From Anniella stebbinsi (taxonomy: Eukaryota; Chordata; Lepidosauria; Squamata; Anniellidae), in contig JARDYH010000003.1 of NCBI GenBank assembly GCA_029215795.1, forward strand, positions 170,574,382 through 170,638,381: 64,000 nt of DNA, in the 5' to 3' direction. The notes beneath the pieces are model-generated. The model was not told the origin of the DNA. It saw only the letters and a program-made list of their open reading frames with translations, and did not search any database. Positions 22,179 to 33,742 of the stretch are shown here, piece after piece. Made by a program: the position numbers and the translations under genes. Within the stretch, counting starts at the first letter, position 1; each line of letters begins with the position of its first letter.

Positions 22179-24259
22179 AAGTTACATACATGAAACTTTG
22201 CCACATTGTAGGTGGTACCTTGGGACCTATGTGTGTAAAATTTCAAAAACGTAGGTGCTTGCCTTGTATGGCAATTAATTTTAGAAAAATGGGTAGTAGT
22301 GGGGTAAATACATTTACGCCTCCCATTTTTTTATTTTTAAAGATACAAACAGGAAACATGGGCACATTACAGGGAACACTTCACTTGATATGTGTGTAAA
22401 ATTTCAGAATGATAGGTCCAGGCATTTGGTGGCAAGGTGTCTGCACACACCACTTTGAAGACTGTAGAAAATTTCTCCCGTAACGATCCTAGCGAGAGAG
22501 AGTGATCCTAGGCTCAGCCGTTCTGCTTAAGTAAAAAGGGAAAGTATCAATCAAAGCAGACACGAGCCAAGTGCTACTTTGTTTCGCCTTTTGTAATGGA
22601 TACTACCTCAGTTGCAGCCAAGCGTGCAAGGATCAAAGAGATGAGAGAAAGTGTTTCCTTCTTCTTCCCGGGAGGCGGGAGGGTGCAATTGACAGCCCCA
22701 GCCTCTGTGTAAAAAAGGTTAATAACTTTTAATCTAAAAAATTCGTAGCCACCAAATGCCTGGACCTATCATTCTGAAATTTTACACACATATCAAGTGA
22801 AGTGTTCCCTGTAATGTGCCCATGTTTCCTGTTTGTATCTTTAAAAATAAAAAAATGGGAGGCGTAAATGTATTTACCCCACTACTACCCATTTTTCTAA
22901 AATTAATTGCCATACAAGGCAAGCACCTACGTTTTTGAAATTTTACACACATAGGTCCCAAGGTACCACCTACAATGTGGCAAAGTTTCATGTATGTAAC
23001 TTTAAAAATGACAAAGTTATAGGCATTCCTGGGTATTTATTAAAAAATTAATTGCCACAAAACGCATGCACCAATCTTTCTGAAATTTCTCACAGATAAC
23101 TATCCCTAACCAGTCTACAATGTGCCCAAGTTTCCTGTTTGTATCTTCAAAAATAAAAAAGTGGGAGGCATAACTGTATTTCTCAATGGGCAAGTGCTTT
23201 CCAATGATTTTCTATGGGCAAGTGCTTTCCAATGATTTCCTATAGGAAAGTACTGTCCAATGAATCCCTATGGGCAAGTACTGTCCAATGAATCCCTATG
23301 GGCAAGTGCTGTCCAATGAATCCCTCATTGTTTCAAAAATTAATTGCTACACAATACAAGCACCTACGTTTCTGAAATTTTACACACATAGGTCCCAAGG
23401 TACCGCCTACAATGTGGCAAAGTTTCATGTGTGTAACTTTACAAATGACAAAGTTATAGGCATTCCTGGGTATTTATTAAAAAATTAATTGCCACACAAG
23501 GCAAACACCTATGTTTCTGAAATTTCACACACATAGGTCCCAAGATACCACCTACAATGTGGCAAAGTTTCATGTGTGTAACTTTAAAAATGACAAAGTT
23601 ATAGGTGTTTCTTTCCTCATTGTTTCAAAAATTAATTGCCACACAAGGCAAGCTCCAATGTTTCTGAAATTTCACACACATATCAAGGCAAGTGGTACCT
23701 GTAATGTGCCCAAGTTTCCTGTTTGTATCTTCAAAAATAAAAAAATGGGAGGCGTAAATGTATTTACCCCACTACTACCCATTTTTCTAAAATTAATTGC
23801 CACACAAGGCAAGCACCTAAGTTTCTGAAATTTCTCACAGATAGGTCCCAAGGTACCACCTACAATGTGGCAAAGTTTCATGTTTGTAACTTTAAAAATG
23901 ACAAAGTTATAGGCATTTCTGGGTATTTATTAAACAATTAATTGCCACAAAACGCATGCACCAATCTTTCTGAAATTTCTCACAGATAACTATCCCTAAC
24001 CAGTGTATAATGTGCCCAAGTTTCATCCTTCTATCTTTAAAAATGAAAAAGTTATAGGCGTTTTTGTAAAACAATACTTGGCTATGGGAAAAAGCATTCA
24101 AAATGGCGTCCGATCCGGATCGGACCTCGTCGGATCGGATCGGATCGGATCGGAGGTTGATCGGATCGGATCGGATCGGATCGGATTTTCCCGATTTTGG
24201 GGCGGATCGGATTCGGATCGTGGATCGGATCCGATCCGATGCACACCCCTAATTAAAAG

Positions 24260-24678
24260 GCAGGTTAAACACTCTAGGAATTGTCTGCCTATAGAAAAAC
24301 TGCTGCCACAATTTTAAGGCTCATGGGTACTTCACCCTTCCCGATGAAGTGTAATCAGATCTTCTGGTGGCTTTTCATTAAGGTATCTTAAGTAATGGGC
24401 ACATACCAGCCAAAGCTGCATTCTTCTAAGCCTCATTGATTTCAGTAAGGGAGTTAACATGCTTTACTTTCCCCTTGTAAATTAATGGGGCTTAACCATA
24501 CTTAGGAAGCAGCCTTAAACCAGGTCAGATTATTTGTCCATCTAACGCAACAGTTCTCCAGAGTGTCAGGCAAACATCTTTCACTTCACCTGCTATCTGA
24601 TCCTTTTTAACTTGAAGATGTCAGACATTGAACCTTGGACTTTCTGCATGCATAGCTCAAACGACATTAAGCTTTGGG
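24260..24678. other. No recognisable feature
   Basis: Unassigned spacer. Confidence 0.4.
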
Positions 24679-24811
24679 AGGGATGGGGGGATGTGTGATC
24701 CTCCAGTTGCTGTTGGAAAGCAATTCTCTTCAGCCCTAGCCAGTATAGCCAATGGACAGGGATAATCGGAGTTGCAGGCCACAACATGTGAGCACATGTT
24801 TCCCATCCCTG
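24679..24811. repeat. Palindromic hAT-type MITE, 'CAGGGATGG' family
   Basis: It begins 'gagggatgggggg' and ends 'tttcccatccctg', with 'ccctagccagtatagccaat' near the middle. Same family as 8385-8484. Flanking duplication not clear. Confidence 0.5.
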
Positions 24812-25496
24812 ATCTATGATTTCTCCCCAACTTAACTTTGGTTAGATTATGCCCTAAGGTATTGACAATTTTATCTGCATGGAAATGTCTATAAATTATG
24901 CATTTGACATGCAATGGATTATACTAGGAAGTGTCATACAATCAAGGTTTGGATAATGAAGATGTCTATCTAGGTGTATATCAATCACAATAACAGGGTA
25001 TTTTAAAAAATCAGTTCAGTAGATTCATTGCATTCAGAAAACAACGATACTTACTGCTTTTGGGAATACAGAATGAGCCATTAAAATATCTGATAGCTGG
25101 AGCATGAAACATCCCAAATCTTATTAAATCCCAATGGAAAAGGTACCATCCATTTCAGCACTTAGTGTGGATTAATCATGCTGTGAATCATGAAAACCTC
25201 ATTTCCCATTTTCCCCAGGATATATTTAAAGTATCATCCCCAAAGGTCAAATGTCTACAGGACGTTGAATGGAAAAATAACATCACTAAGTCAGTTTATG
25301 ACAGAAATCCTTAACATGCTTGGTTGGAGTGTAATAATTTTTGAAAGGAGCAGGTCAATAGAAGAGTCATTAAACTGGAAAGGGATGGGGTAGCATTGGC
25401 TGTACATCAAATGCAACATTGGTGTTGTACAATTTCGCTACTAATGTCTGGGTCGAAATGTATGCTGATAAACGAAACAAAGAAAAAACAGAAAAG

Positions 25497-25497
<1 letters not shown>
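24812..25497. other. No recognisable feature
   Basis: Unassigned AT-rich sequence up to the 3' tail of the L2 element. Confidence 0.4.
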
Positions 25498-25528
<31 letters not shown>

Positions 25529-25673
25529 TTATTTCTTACCTGCCTCTCCATTTGGATCGAGGTGGGGAACAACAGTAAAAACAAAATATGATAAAATACA
25601 TAAAACTGATTAAAACATGGCACACATTATTAAAACTGCATTAAAACACCATTAAAAACATCCTAAAAACATT

Positions 25674-28621
25674 CTAAAATTCCACTGGATATGCCTGCCA
25701 GAAGAGAACAGTCTTTATAGCTTCCTTAAATTCTAAAAGATTGTTAAGTTGACGAGTCTCCTCTGGCAGGTCATTCCACAGTCTGGGAGCGGCAGAGGAA
25801 AAGGTCCTCTGGGTAATGGTTGTCAGCCTAGTCTTGGCAGACTGTAGTAAGTTCTTCCCAGAGGACCTGAGCATGCGAGGCGGATTGTATGGGAGAAGGC
25901 AATCCCACAGGTAACCTGGACCCAAACCATGTAGCACTTTAAAGGTAATGACCAACACTTTGTTCTCCACCCTGAAACTAATTGGCAGCCAGTGGAGCGA
26001 TTTTAAAGCTGGCATAATATGGTCATCCCTAGGTGTGCCAGTGACCAACCTGGCTGCCATATTTTGAACTAGTTGAAGTTTCTGGGCTAGGCACAAAGGT
26101 AGCCCTATGTATAGTGCATTGCAGAAGTCGAGCCTCGAAGTTGCCAGCCCATGCACTACCATCTTTAGGTCTTCCAAATCTAGGAAGGGGCGCAGCTGGC
26201 ATATCAGCCGAAGCTGATAGTAGGCATTCCTGGCCGTCGCATCTATCGGGGCTGTCATTTGGAGCGACGGATCCAGGAGCACCCCCAAGCTGCGAACACA
26301 GTCTTTCAGGGGGAGTGTAACCCCATCTAGAATGGGTTGACACACCTCCAAACCCAGGTTGTGGCCTTTGACAGCAAGCACCTCCGTCTTGTCTGGATTC
26401 AGCTTCAGTTTGTTTTTCCTCATCCAACCCATTACCGCTCCAAGCATTCATTCAGAGGAGACACACTATCCTTAGCTGATGCTGTTGTCAAAGGCATAGA
26501 GAAATATATTTGGCTGTCATCAGCATACTGATAGCACCCAGCTCCATACCTCCAGATGATCTCTCCCAGCGATTTCATATAAATGTTAAACAGCATTGGG
26601 GAAAGGATGGCATCTTGTGGTATGCCACACAGCAGCTCCTTCTTTGAAGAGCAGCTATCCCCAAGCATCACCATCTGGAACCTGCCCGAGAGGTAGGACC
26701 AGAACCACTGAAGCACAGTGCTCCCAATTCCCAATCCCCTCAGGCGTTCCAGAAGGATACCATGGTCGATGGTATCAAATGCCGCTGAAAGGTCCAGAAG
26801 TACCAACAGGGACACACTCCCCCTGTCAATACTCAGGCGTAGATCATCCACTAAGGCGACCATAGGAGTCTCAACTCCGTATCCTGCTCTGAAGCCAGTT
26901 TGAAATGGGTCTAGAAAATCAGTGTCATCCAAAACTGCTTGGAGTTGGAAGGCAACCGCCCTCTTGATCACTTTGCCCAAAAATTGAAGATTTGATACCG
27001 GTCTGTAGTTATTAAGGTCCTGGGGGGTCCAAGGAGAGCTTTTTTAGAAGCGGCCGTACTACCGCTTCTTTTAAACATGATGGAAAACTCCCCTCCCTGA
27101 GAGATGCATTAATAATATATTGTAATTGTGATCTAACTGCATCTCCTCCCTGGGCGACCAGCCAAGAAGGACAGGGATTGAGAGGGCTGGTTGTCTTCTC
27201 ACTCGTCCAAGCAGCTTGTCCACGTCCTTGGGACTCACCAACTGAAACTAATCCAGTGTAATCCTACTTGCAGAGTCGCTGGACACTCCATTGTCAGCCT
27301 CTGCTATAACGACGGCATCTAAGTCGGCTCTTATCTGAGAGATTTTATCTGTGAAATGATTGTTAAAGGCATCACAGCGAACTACCGAAGGCTCTCAGAT
27401 TGGATTCAGGGGGGAAGGTGCCTGGGTTAGATCCCTCACCACCCTGAACAGTTCTGCTGGACGTGAATTTGCAGACACAATGCATGCAGAGAAAAAAACT
27501 TTCTTCGCTGCACGTATTGCCACCCCATAGGAATGGAGATTTTCTCTATGTCGTGTCTTGTCAGATATAAGTCGAATTTTCTGCCATCGGCGCTCCAGTT
27601 GTCATCCTTCCCTCTTCAACTCCCTGAGGTCTTCTGTACACCAGGGCGCCCGGTTAGAAGCGGATCAGAGAGGACATTTGGGGGCGATCGTGTCGATAAC
27701 CCTGGTTAGGTCTTGATTCCATCTATTGACCAGGGATTCTACAGGATCGTTGACAATACCAGCCATAGAACCCTTTAAGGCTTTCTGGAATCCGGAAGGA
27801 TCCATCAGCCTTCGAGGGCGGACCATCTTAATAGGTCCGCCACCTCTGCAGGGGCGGGTGGTAGCTATGATACTAGCCCTGACCAGAAAATGGTCTGTCC
27901 ATGACAACATGGAGGTATTTGTTACCTCTGCCCACAGATACTGCTGAATGTGTGGGTCCAGAGACCAGTTGGGATTGGCCCATGTTTGTCATGGATGTCA
28001 TGAACTCCCGAGCTGCACCTGACAAACCGCCCCCGAATGGGATGTTGAAGTCGCCCAAGACCAAAAGCCTGGGTGAATCCAACACCAGCTCCGAGACCAG
28101 TTCTGTGAGCTTGGCCAGGGAGTCTGATAGGCAGCGGGGGGGCGGGGGGGCGGGTACACTAACAGAATCCCTAGTCTATCCCTGGTCTTCAGACTCAGGT
28201 ACATACACTTGATGTGATTCAATTCACGAACAGGAAGTCTGGTCAAGTTAAGATTATTCCTATCAACCACAGCTACTCCACCCCCCTGCCCACTTTTCCT
28301 CACCTGCTCACTAACACAGTACCCAGCTGGGAGGGCCTGGGCCCATGTCGGGCCACTGTCATCTCCCAGCCAGGTCTCTGTGAAGCATGCCAGGTCAGCT
28401 TCCTCATCTGAAAGAAGGTCATGGATAATATTTGTTTTATTTTTAACTGACCTGGCATTACATAGGAGCAAGGTTCTGTGGGTGGCCTGGTTCGTTCTCC
28501 AAGTTCCCCAGGTTGGCAGAGCGACCGGAAGGTAAGATGGGTGTGAGATATCCATTTCTCCTTCCCCTGTAACAGCACATTGCCCTGCCAATGCCATATC
28601 TCCCTTTTCCCTGCACAACAC
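25674..28621 (-). pseudogene. L2 LINE ORF2 (endonuclease-reverse transcriptase), frame-broken, copy 1
   Basis: ORF2 of L2 LINEs encodes an APE-type endonuclease and a reverse transcriptase that copies its own RNA at the nick. Reading leftward: the endonuclease start (LLCNARSVKNKTNIIHDLL, then ADLACFTETWLG at ~28350-28470), LLVLGDFNIPF (~28060) and SWTDHFLVR (~27890). The linker and RT entry (27000-27660) is broken by stops. The RT block follows: LDLSAAFDTIDHGILL (~26780), LLCGIPQDAILSPMLFNIYM (~26600), YADDSQIYF (~26520), NKLKLNPDKTEVL, and the C-terminal region to WQAYPVEF at 25674. The catalytic YADD is intact. The four or five frame blocks overlap or abut, so a few indels and stops separate it from an open frame; RT and C-terminal blocks are each well preserved. 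Confidence 0.9.
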
Positions 28622-28819
28622 AAATTTCTGCTCCCCTACACATTGTGGTCAGTTGGAAGGGTGGGATGCAGGTGGCTTTCCTCTCTTGTGTTCTTCATCC
28701 AAGGCAGCAACTTCTCTCCAACAGCTTCATGCCCACGGCTGAAAGCCTCAGACAGAAAGCCCTTTTGCTCTTGCTCTTCAGATCGTGCCCACAGGCTTCC
28801 GCCTTCAGCAGCCTGAAGG

Positions 28820-28846
28820 CTTAAATACCTGTGGAGATGGGCGGGG
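28820..28846 (-). promoter_or_regulatory. Possible promoter of the L2 element (GC box + TATA-like)
   Basis: On the minus strand CCCCGCCCA (28838-28846) lies 10 bp upstream of TATTTAAG (28820-28827), and both point into the L2 body. The spacing is tight for a canonical promoter, and this could be chance. Confidence 0.35.
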
Positions 28847-28954
28847 CAGACAAACAAACACTCTTCAGGCTCAGGCTCAGACCCAGCTAGCAGCAACAAC
28901 CCTCTCTGCAACAACCACTTGTGTCTTCATAACAGAAATCAACATGACTTATTT

Positions 28955-29145
28955 GGCCTGTTCAGACAACACTCAAAGCTATGATTAGAATGCTAACCCC
29001 TTTGCAGTAAATGGTTAGTGAGCATGCTTAAACCATGGTTATGTAACCATCATGGTTATGAATGGTTCACATGATAAGCTAAAGCCATAATGTTTCGCTC
29101 AAAATGCTTAACTACCGTGGCTTAGCATGTTGTCTGAACAAGATC
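28955..29145. mobile_element. MITE of the 'CCTGTTCAGACAAC' palindromic family
   Basis: The left end GGCCTGTTCAGACAACACTC faces 'catgttgtctgaacaagatc' on the right. The inside repeats 'ccatggttatgtaacc'/'catggttatgaatggttcac' motifs. Relatives at 1661 and 44594. Confidence 0.6.
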
Positions 29146-29970
29146 ACTGTCATTTGTACTTTACAGACTGAGCGACTATTCACAGAACTGCATTGGTTCA
29201 TGTCAGCCATAGGAAAGAAAATCAGCTTCTGTGGAGTTTCCACCATATCAGTTGGCGCACTGCCAAGCCACTTACACAATGCACCAAATTCAGCTCCTTG
29301 GCAGTCCCTTGAAGCACTTGAAAGTAGTGTTTACATGCGCTTGAATAAGACAAAATGATCCAAACACTTTGAACAGCTTGATAACTGCAGGTGGGCTATT
29401 CATAGCTAATAGCAGTTGTGACACATTCCACTTTCTCAGTGAAAACTACAGGGGACAACATTGCAGTTCACTTTTGGATAGAAAAAAAAGCCTGAGCTTT
29501 TTGCAGCTGGATAGCAAGAAGCAGCCCCCCAAACTAGAACCTCTTGTAAACATATGACAAAGTTTTGTGCTAGTTTTGTGCCACAAACCCCGAGATTTGC
29601 ACCACTACCAACAACTGTGTATTGAAACCACAAGTGTGGGTTTGGTGGAAACACCAAAAAACTAACTTTGTCATATCACCTCCACACTGATGCCAAAGTT
29701 TTGTGCTAGTTTTGCGCACTCCCCATATTTTTGTTCTAATTTTCATCATACACCCTTCAAAGGTGTGTGTGTGTAAATACAAAATAAATGGACTTTAAGA
29801 CCAGATACTTCAGTTACATAGCCAAAATGGCGATGATTCCTGATGTAACTTGTTACCTTTTATTGCAACAGTTAGAAGAATTTTGTGTATGTGTTTGTTT
29901 GTTTTTGTGTTTTTAATTTTCTGCTTCTCTTTTTTGTCATCATGCTTGTTGTTGTTGTTGTTGTTGTGTG
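29146..29970. other. No recognised gene; short repeated motifs
   Basis: The motif 'caaagttttgtgctagtttt' occurs at about 29560 and 29694. An inverted 'aactttgtcatat' lies between them at ~29664. A (GTT)n run lies at 29949-29967. Family unknown. Confidence 0.4.
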
Positions 29971-30088
29971 CACTATACTAGAGTGGGGGGAGGATTCGGA
30001 AAAAAATAGATTTTTCTTCAAATTTCCCCCTTCCCAGATTTGTTACCAAAAATCCTGATATGTCCTGGTTTTTCCTGACATATGGTCA
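29971..30088. repeat. Possible P2-related fragment
   Basis: Starts 'cactatactagagtg' (the P2 central motif) and ends 'gacatatggtcacctg', similar to the P2 tip. The middle is unlike P2. Confidence 0.35.
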
Positions 30089-30192
30089 CCTGTGAGAAAG
30101 GGGGAGGTAGAAATCTGTATTGAAGTTTCAAATTATTATTCCCAGAGCTCCTTGGAGGACAGCAAGCTAGTTATAAGTGTAGATAGGACCTA

Positions 30193-30262
30193 TTTATTTA
30201 TTTATTTATTTATTACATTTGTATACCACCCCATAGCCGAAGCTCTCTGGGCGGTTTACATA
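30193..30262 (-). mobile_element. L2 subfamily A 3' end (host of the nest, left part)
   Basis: An (AAAT)n tail (30193-30216 as (TTTA)n on plus) is followed by 'gccgaagctctctgggcggt' and 'ttacatagga'. It continues at 35192 with 'gttaaaaacaatt', exactly the next bases of other A copies (see 21380-21400), so a 4.9-kb insertion splits it. Confidence 0.85.
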
Positions 30263-30263
30263 G

Positions 30264-30306
<43 letters not shown>

Positions 30307-30731
30307 TTATTTCTTACCCGCCTCTCCGTCTGGATTGAGGCGGGGAACAACAACATGAAAAAATACATAAAACTGATTAAAACATGACACATATTATCAA
30401 AACTGCATTAAAACATCCTAAAACATCCTAAAAACATCCTTAAAACATTCTAAAATTCCACTGGATATGCCCGTTGGAAGAGAATAGTCTTTATGGCTTT
30501 CTTAAATTCTAAAAGATTGTTAAGTTGACGAGTCTTCTCTGGTAGGTCATTCCAAGGTCTGGGAGCGGCAGAAGAGAAGGTCATCTGGGTAACGGATGTC
30601 AGCCTAGTTTTGGCCAACTGCAGTAAGTTCTTCCCAGAGGACCTGAGCGTGTGGGGCGGATTGTATGGGAGAAGGGGATCCCGCAGGTAACCTGGGCCCA
30701 AACCATGTAGGGCTTTAAAGGTAATAACCAA

Positions 30732-33700
30732 CAGGGGTGTGCATCGGATCGGATCCGATCCACGATCCGAATCCGATCCGACCCAAAATCGGGAAAATCC
30801 GATCCGATCCGATCTGATCCGGCCAACCTCCGATCCGATCCGATCCGATCCGATGAGGTCCGATCCGGATCGGACGCCATTTTGAATGCTTTTTCCCATA
30901 GCCAAGTATTGTTTTACAAAAACGCCTATAACTTTTTCATTTTTAAAGATAGAAGGATGAAACTTGGGCACATTGTAGACTGGTTAGGGGTAGTTATCTG
31001 TGAGAAATTTCAGAAAGATTGGTGCATGCATTTTGTGGCAATTAATTTTTTAATAAATACCCAGGAATGCCTATAACTTTGTCATTTTTAAAGTTACACA
31101 CATGAAACTTTGCCACATTGTAGGGGGTACCTTGGGACCTATGTGTGTGAAATTTCAGAAACGTAGGTCCTTGTCTTGTGTGGCAATTAATTTTTAGAAA
31201 AATGGGTAGTAGTGGGGTAAATACAGTTACGCCTCCCATTTTTTTATTTTTGAAGATACAAACAGGAAACTTGGGCACATTACAGGTACCACTTGCCTTG
31301 ATATGTGTGTGAAATTTCAGAAACATTGGAGCTTTCCTTGTGTGGCAATTAATTTTTGAAACAATGAGGAAAGAAACACCTATAACTTTGTCATTTTTAA
31401 AGTTACACACATGAAACTTTGCCACATTGTAGGTGGTACCTTGGGACCTATGTGTGTGAAATTTCAGAAACATAGGTGCTTGCCTTGTGTGGCAATTAAT
31501 TTTTTAATAAATACCCAGGAATGCCTATAACTTTGTCATTTTTAAAGTTACACACATGAAACTTTGCCACATTGTAGGCGGTACCTTGGGACCTATGTGT
31601 GTGAAATTTCGGAAACGTAGGTGCTTGCCTTGTGTGGCAATTAATTTTAGAAAAATGGGTAGTGGTGGGGTAAATACAGTTACGCCTCCCACTTTTTTAT
31701 TTTTGAAGATACAAACAGGAAACATGGGCACATTACAGGTACCACTTGGCTTGATATGTGTGTAAAATTTCAGACAGCTGGGTCCAGGCATGTGGTGGCA
31801 AGGTATTTTTGAAACAATGAGGAAAGAAACGCCTATAACTTTTTTATTTTAAAAGTTAGAAGTCTGAACATTGCTCACTTTGTAGATGGGTTAGGGGTAG
31901 ATATGTGTCAGAAATTTCAGAATTATAGGTCCAGGCATTTGATGGCTATGGAATTTTTAAATTACATGTTTCAAAAAAATTTCTACAGAGGCCAGGTCTT
32001 CCCCTCCCGCTTCCCGCGAAGAAAAGGAAACACTCTCTCGTCTCGATCCCTTTGATCCTTGCTAGTAGTATCCATTACAGGGCTCGTGTTTCCTTTCCTA
32101 CTTTCACTTTTCAAGCAGAACGGCTGAGCCTAGCTGAGTTTTGCAGCCATGCGTGCAAGGAAGGATCACTCTGGTCTCGATCCCTTTGATCCTTGGTAGT
32201 ATCCATTACAGGGCTCGTGTCTGCTTGAGTACAAAGTGAAAGCAGACACGAGCCCTGTAATGGATACTACCAAGGATCAAAGGGATCGAGACCAGAGTGA
32301 TCCTTCCTTGCACGCATGGCTGCAAAACTCAGCTAGGCTCAGCCGTTCTGCTTGAAAAGTGAAAGTAGGAAAGGAAACACGAACCCTGTAATGGATACTA
32401 CTAGCAAGGATCAAAGGGATCGAGACGAGAGAGTGTTTCCTTTTCTTCGCGGGAAGCGGGAGGGGAAGACCTGGCCTCTGTAGAAATTTTTTTGAAACAT
32501 GTAATTTAAAAATTCCATAGCCATCAAATGCCTGGACCTATAATTCTGAAATTTCTGACACATATCTACCCCTAACCCATCTACAAAGTGAGCAATGTTC
32601 AGACTTCTAACTTTTAAAATAAAAAAGTTATAGGCGTTTCTTTCCTCATTGTTTCAAAAATACCTTGCCACCACATGCCTGGACCCAGCTGTCTGAAATT
32701 TTACACACATATCAAGCCAAGTGGTACCTGTAATGTGCCCATGTTTCCTGTTTGTATCTTCAAAAATAAAAAAGTGGGAGGCGTAACTGTATTTACCCCA
32801 CCACTACCCATTTTTCTAAAATTAATTGCCACACAAGGCAAGCACCTACGTTTCCGAAATTTCACACACATAGGTCCCAAGGTACTCCCTACAATGTGGC
32901 AAAGTTTCATGTGTGTAACTTTAAAAATGACAAAGTTATAGGCATTCCTGGATATTTATTAAAAAATTAATTGCCACACAAGGCAAGCACCTATGTTTCT
33001 GAAATTTCACACACATAGGTCCCAAGGTACCACCTACAATGTGGCAAAGTTTCATGTGTGTAACTTTAAAAATGACAAAGTTATAGGTGTTTCTTTCCTC
33101 ATTGTTTCAAAAATTAATTGCCACACAAGGAAAGCTCCAATGTTTCTGAAATTTCATACACATATCAAGGCAAGTGGTACCTGTAATGTGCCCAAGTTTC
33201 CTGTTTGTATCTTCAAAAATAAAAAAATGGGAGGCGTAACTGTATTTACCCCACTACTACCCATTTTTCTAAAAATTAATTGCCACACAAGACAAGGACC
33301 TACGTTTCTGAAATTTCACACACATAGGTCCCAAGGTACCCCCTACAATGTGGCAAAGTTTCATGTGTGTAACTTTAAAAATGACAAAGTTATAGGCATT
33401 CCTGGGTATTTATTAAAAAATTAATTGCCACAAAATGCATGCACCAATCTTTCTGAAATTTCTCACAGATAACTACCCCTAACCAGTCTACAATGTGCCC
33501 AAATTTCATCCTTCTATCTTTAAAAATGAAAAAGTTATAGGCGTTTTTGTAAAACAATACTTGGCTATGGGAAAAAGCATTCAAAATGGCGTCCGATCCG
33601 GATCGGACATCTGGTCCGATCCGATCCGACCAGCCTCCGATCCGATCCGATCCGATCCGACCCCCCAGGTCCGATTCCGATCCGCTATCCGATCCGATCC

Positions 33701-33732
33701 GGGGGGTCAGTGCACATCCCTAATAACCAACA
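30732..33732. mobile_element. Giant palindromic hAT-like element (GGATC dialect, orientation X to Y)
   Basis: It is flanked by the 8-bp duplication ATAACCAA (30724-30731 and 33733-33740). The left tip is CAGGGGTGTGCA and the right tip TGCACATCCCTA; the left first base differs from the family T. Two ~1.49-kb arms mirror around 32233 with a 13-nt spacer between GTCTGCTT (32219-32226) and AAGCAGAC (32240-32247). A 143-codon stretch translates identically in both arms (31042-31473 and 32993-33424) with no length difference. Each arm holds seven AT-rich monomers starting near 30928, 31069, 31230, 31379, 31525, 31683 and 31833. The end arrays differ: left X-type, right Y-type. It interrupts an L2 at 'ataaccaacactt'. 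No transposase. Confidence 0.95.
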
Positions 33733-33742
33733 CTTGTTCTGG

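Larger units (their letters stand above)
20076..24251. mobile_element. Giant palindromic hAT-like element (GGATC dialect, orientation Y to X), with a nested L2
   Basis: The tips TAGGGATGTGCA (20076) and TGCACACCCCTA (24251) are flanked by a perfect 8-bp duplication ATTAAAAG (20068-20075 and 24252-24259). Both arms mirror each other around ~22590: identical 72- and 105-codon-type blocks occur at 20487-21045 (-) and 23270-23828 (+). The left arm is ~866 bp longer because an L2 sits in it (21310-22178). Each arm has, from the tip: a GGATC word array (~130-150 bp), the junction CGCCATTTTGAATG...CCCATAG, and about eight AT-rich monomers. A short tandem of 'ttcattggacagtacttgcc' units follows the sixth monomer. 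The central ~300 bp (22430-22730) is less symmetric. No transposase. The left end is Y-type and the right end X-type. Confidence 0.93.
25498..28900 (-). mobile_element. Nearly full-length L2-clade LINE, subfamily B, copy 1
   Basis: The (AAT)n 3' tail is at 25498-25530 (plus strand (ATA)n), followed by the B signature ('cctctccatttggatcgagg') and an ORF2 running leftward from about 28621 to 25674. The 5' end is not sharply defined; L2 similarity fades upstream of ~28620, and I place the limit near 28900 because of a promoter-like stretch. The element lies alone in its flanks and has no internal insertion. Confidence 0.85.

Noticed and set aside
21539..22246. 235-residue L2-like protein with a new N-terminus
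   Set aside because: The first ~27 residues are palindrome monomer across the insertion junction; the L2 is 5' truncated there.
24100..24240. GGATC arrays considered as a CRISPR-like or satellite array
   Set aside because: There are no regular spacers, the genome is vertebrate, and the arrays always sit just inside the tips of the hAT-like elements.
28580..28824. Plus-strand frames over the L2 5' region
   Set aside because: They are shadows of the minus-strand L2; no independent evidence.
30450..30971. 173-residue frame joining monomer, Gly-Ser-Asp-Arg repeat and L2 C-terminus
   Set aside because: It crosses the boundary between the palindrome and an L2, so it is a chimeric artefact. The GSDRIGSD part is only the translation of the GGATC array.
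31042..31473. Long open frame with repeated FLKFHTH, NVAKFHVC and KVIG motifs, looking like a repeat protein
   Set aside because: The same peptide arises from every palindrome arm because the DNA monomers are tandem. It occurs on both strands symmetrically, with no independent start context or conservation at codon level.
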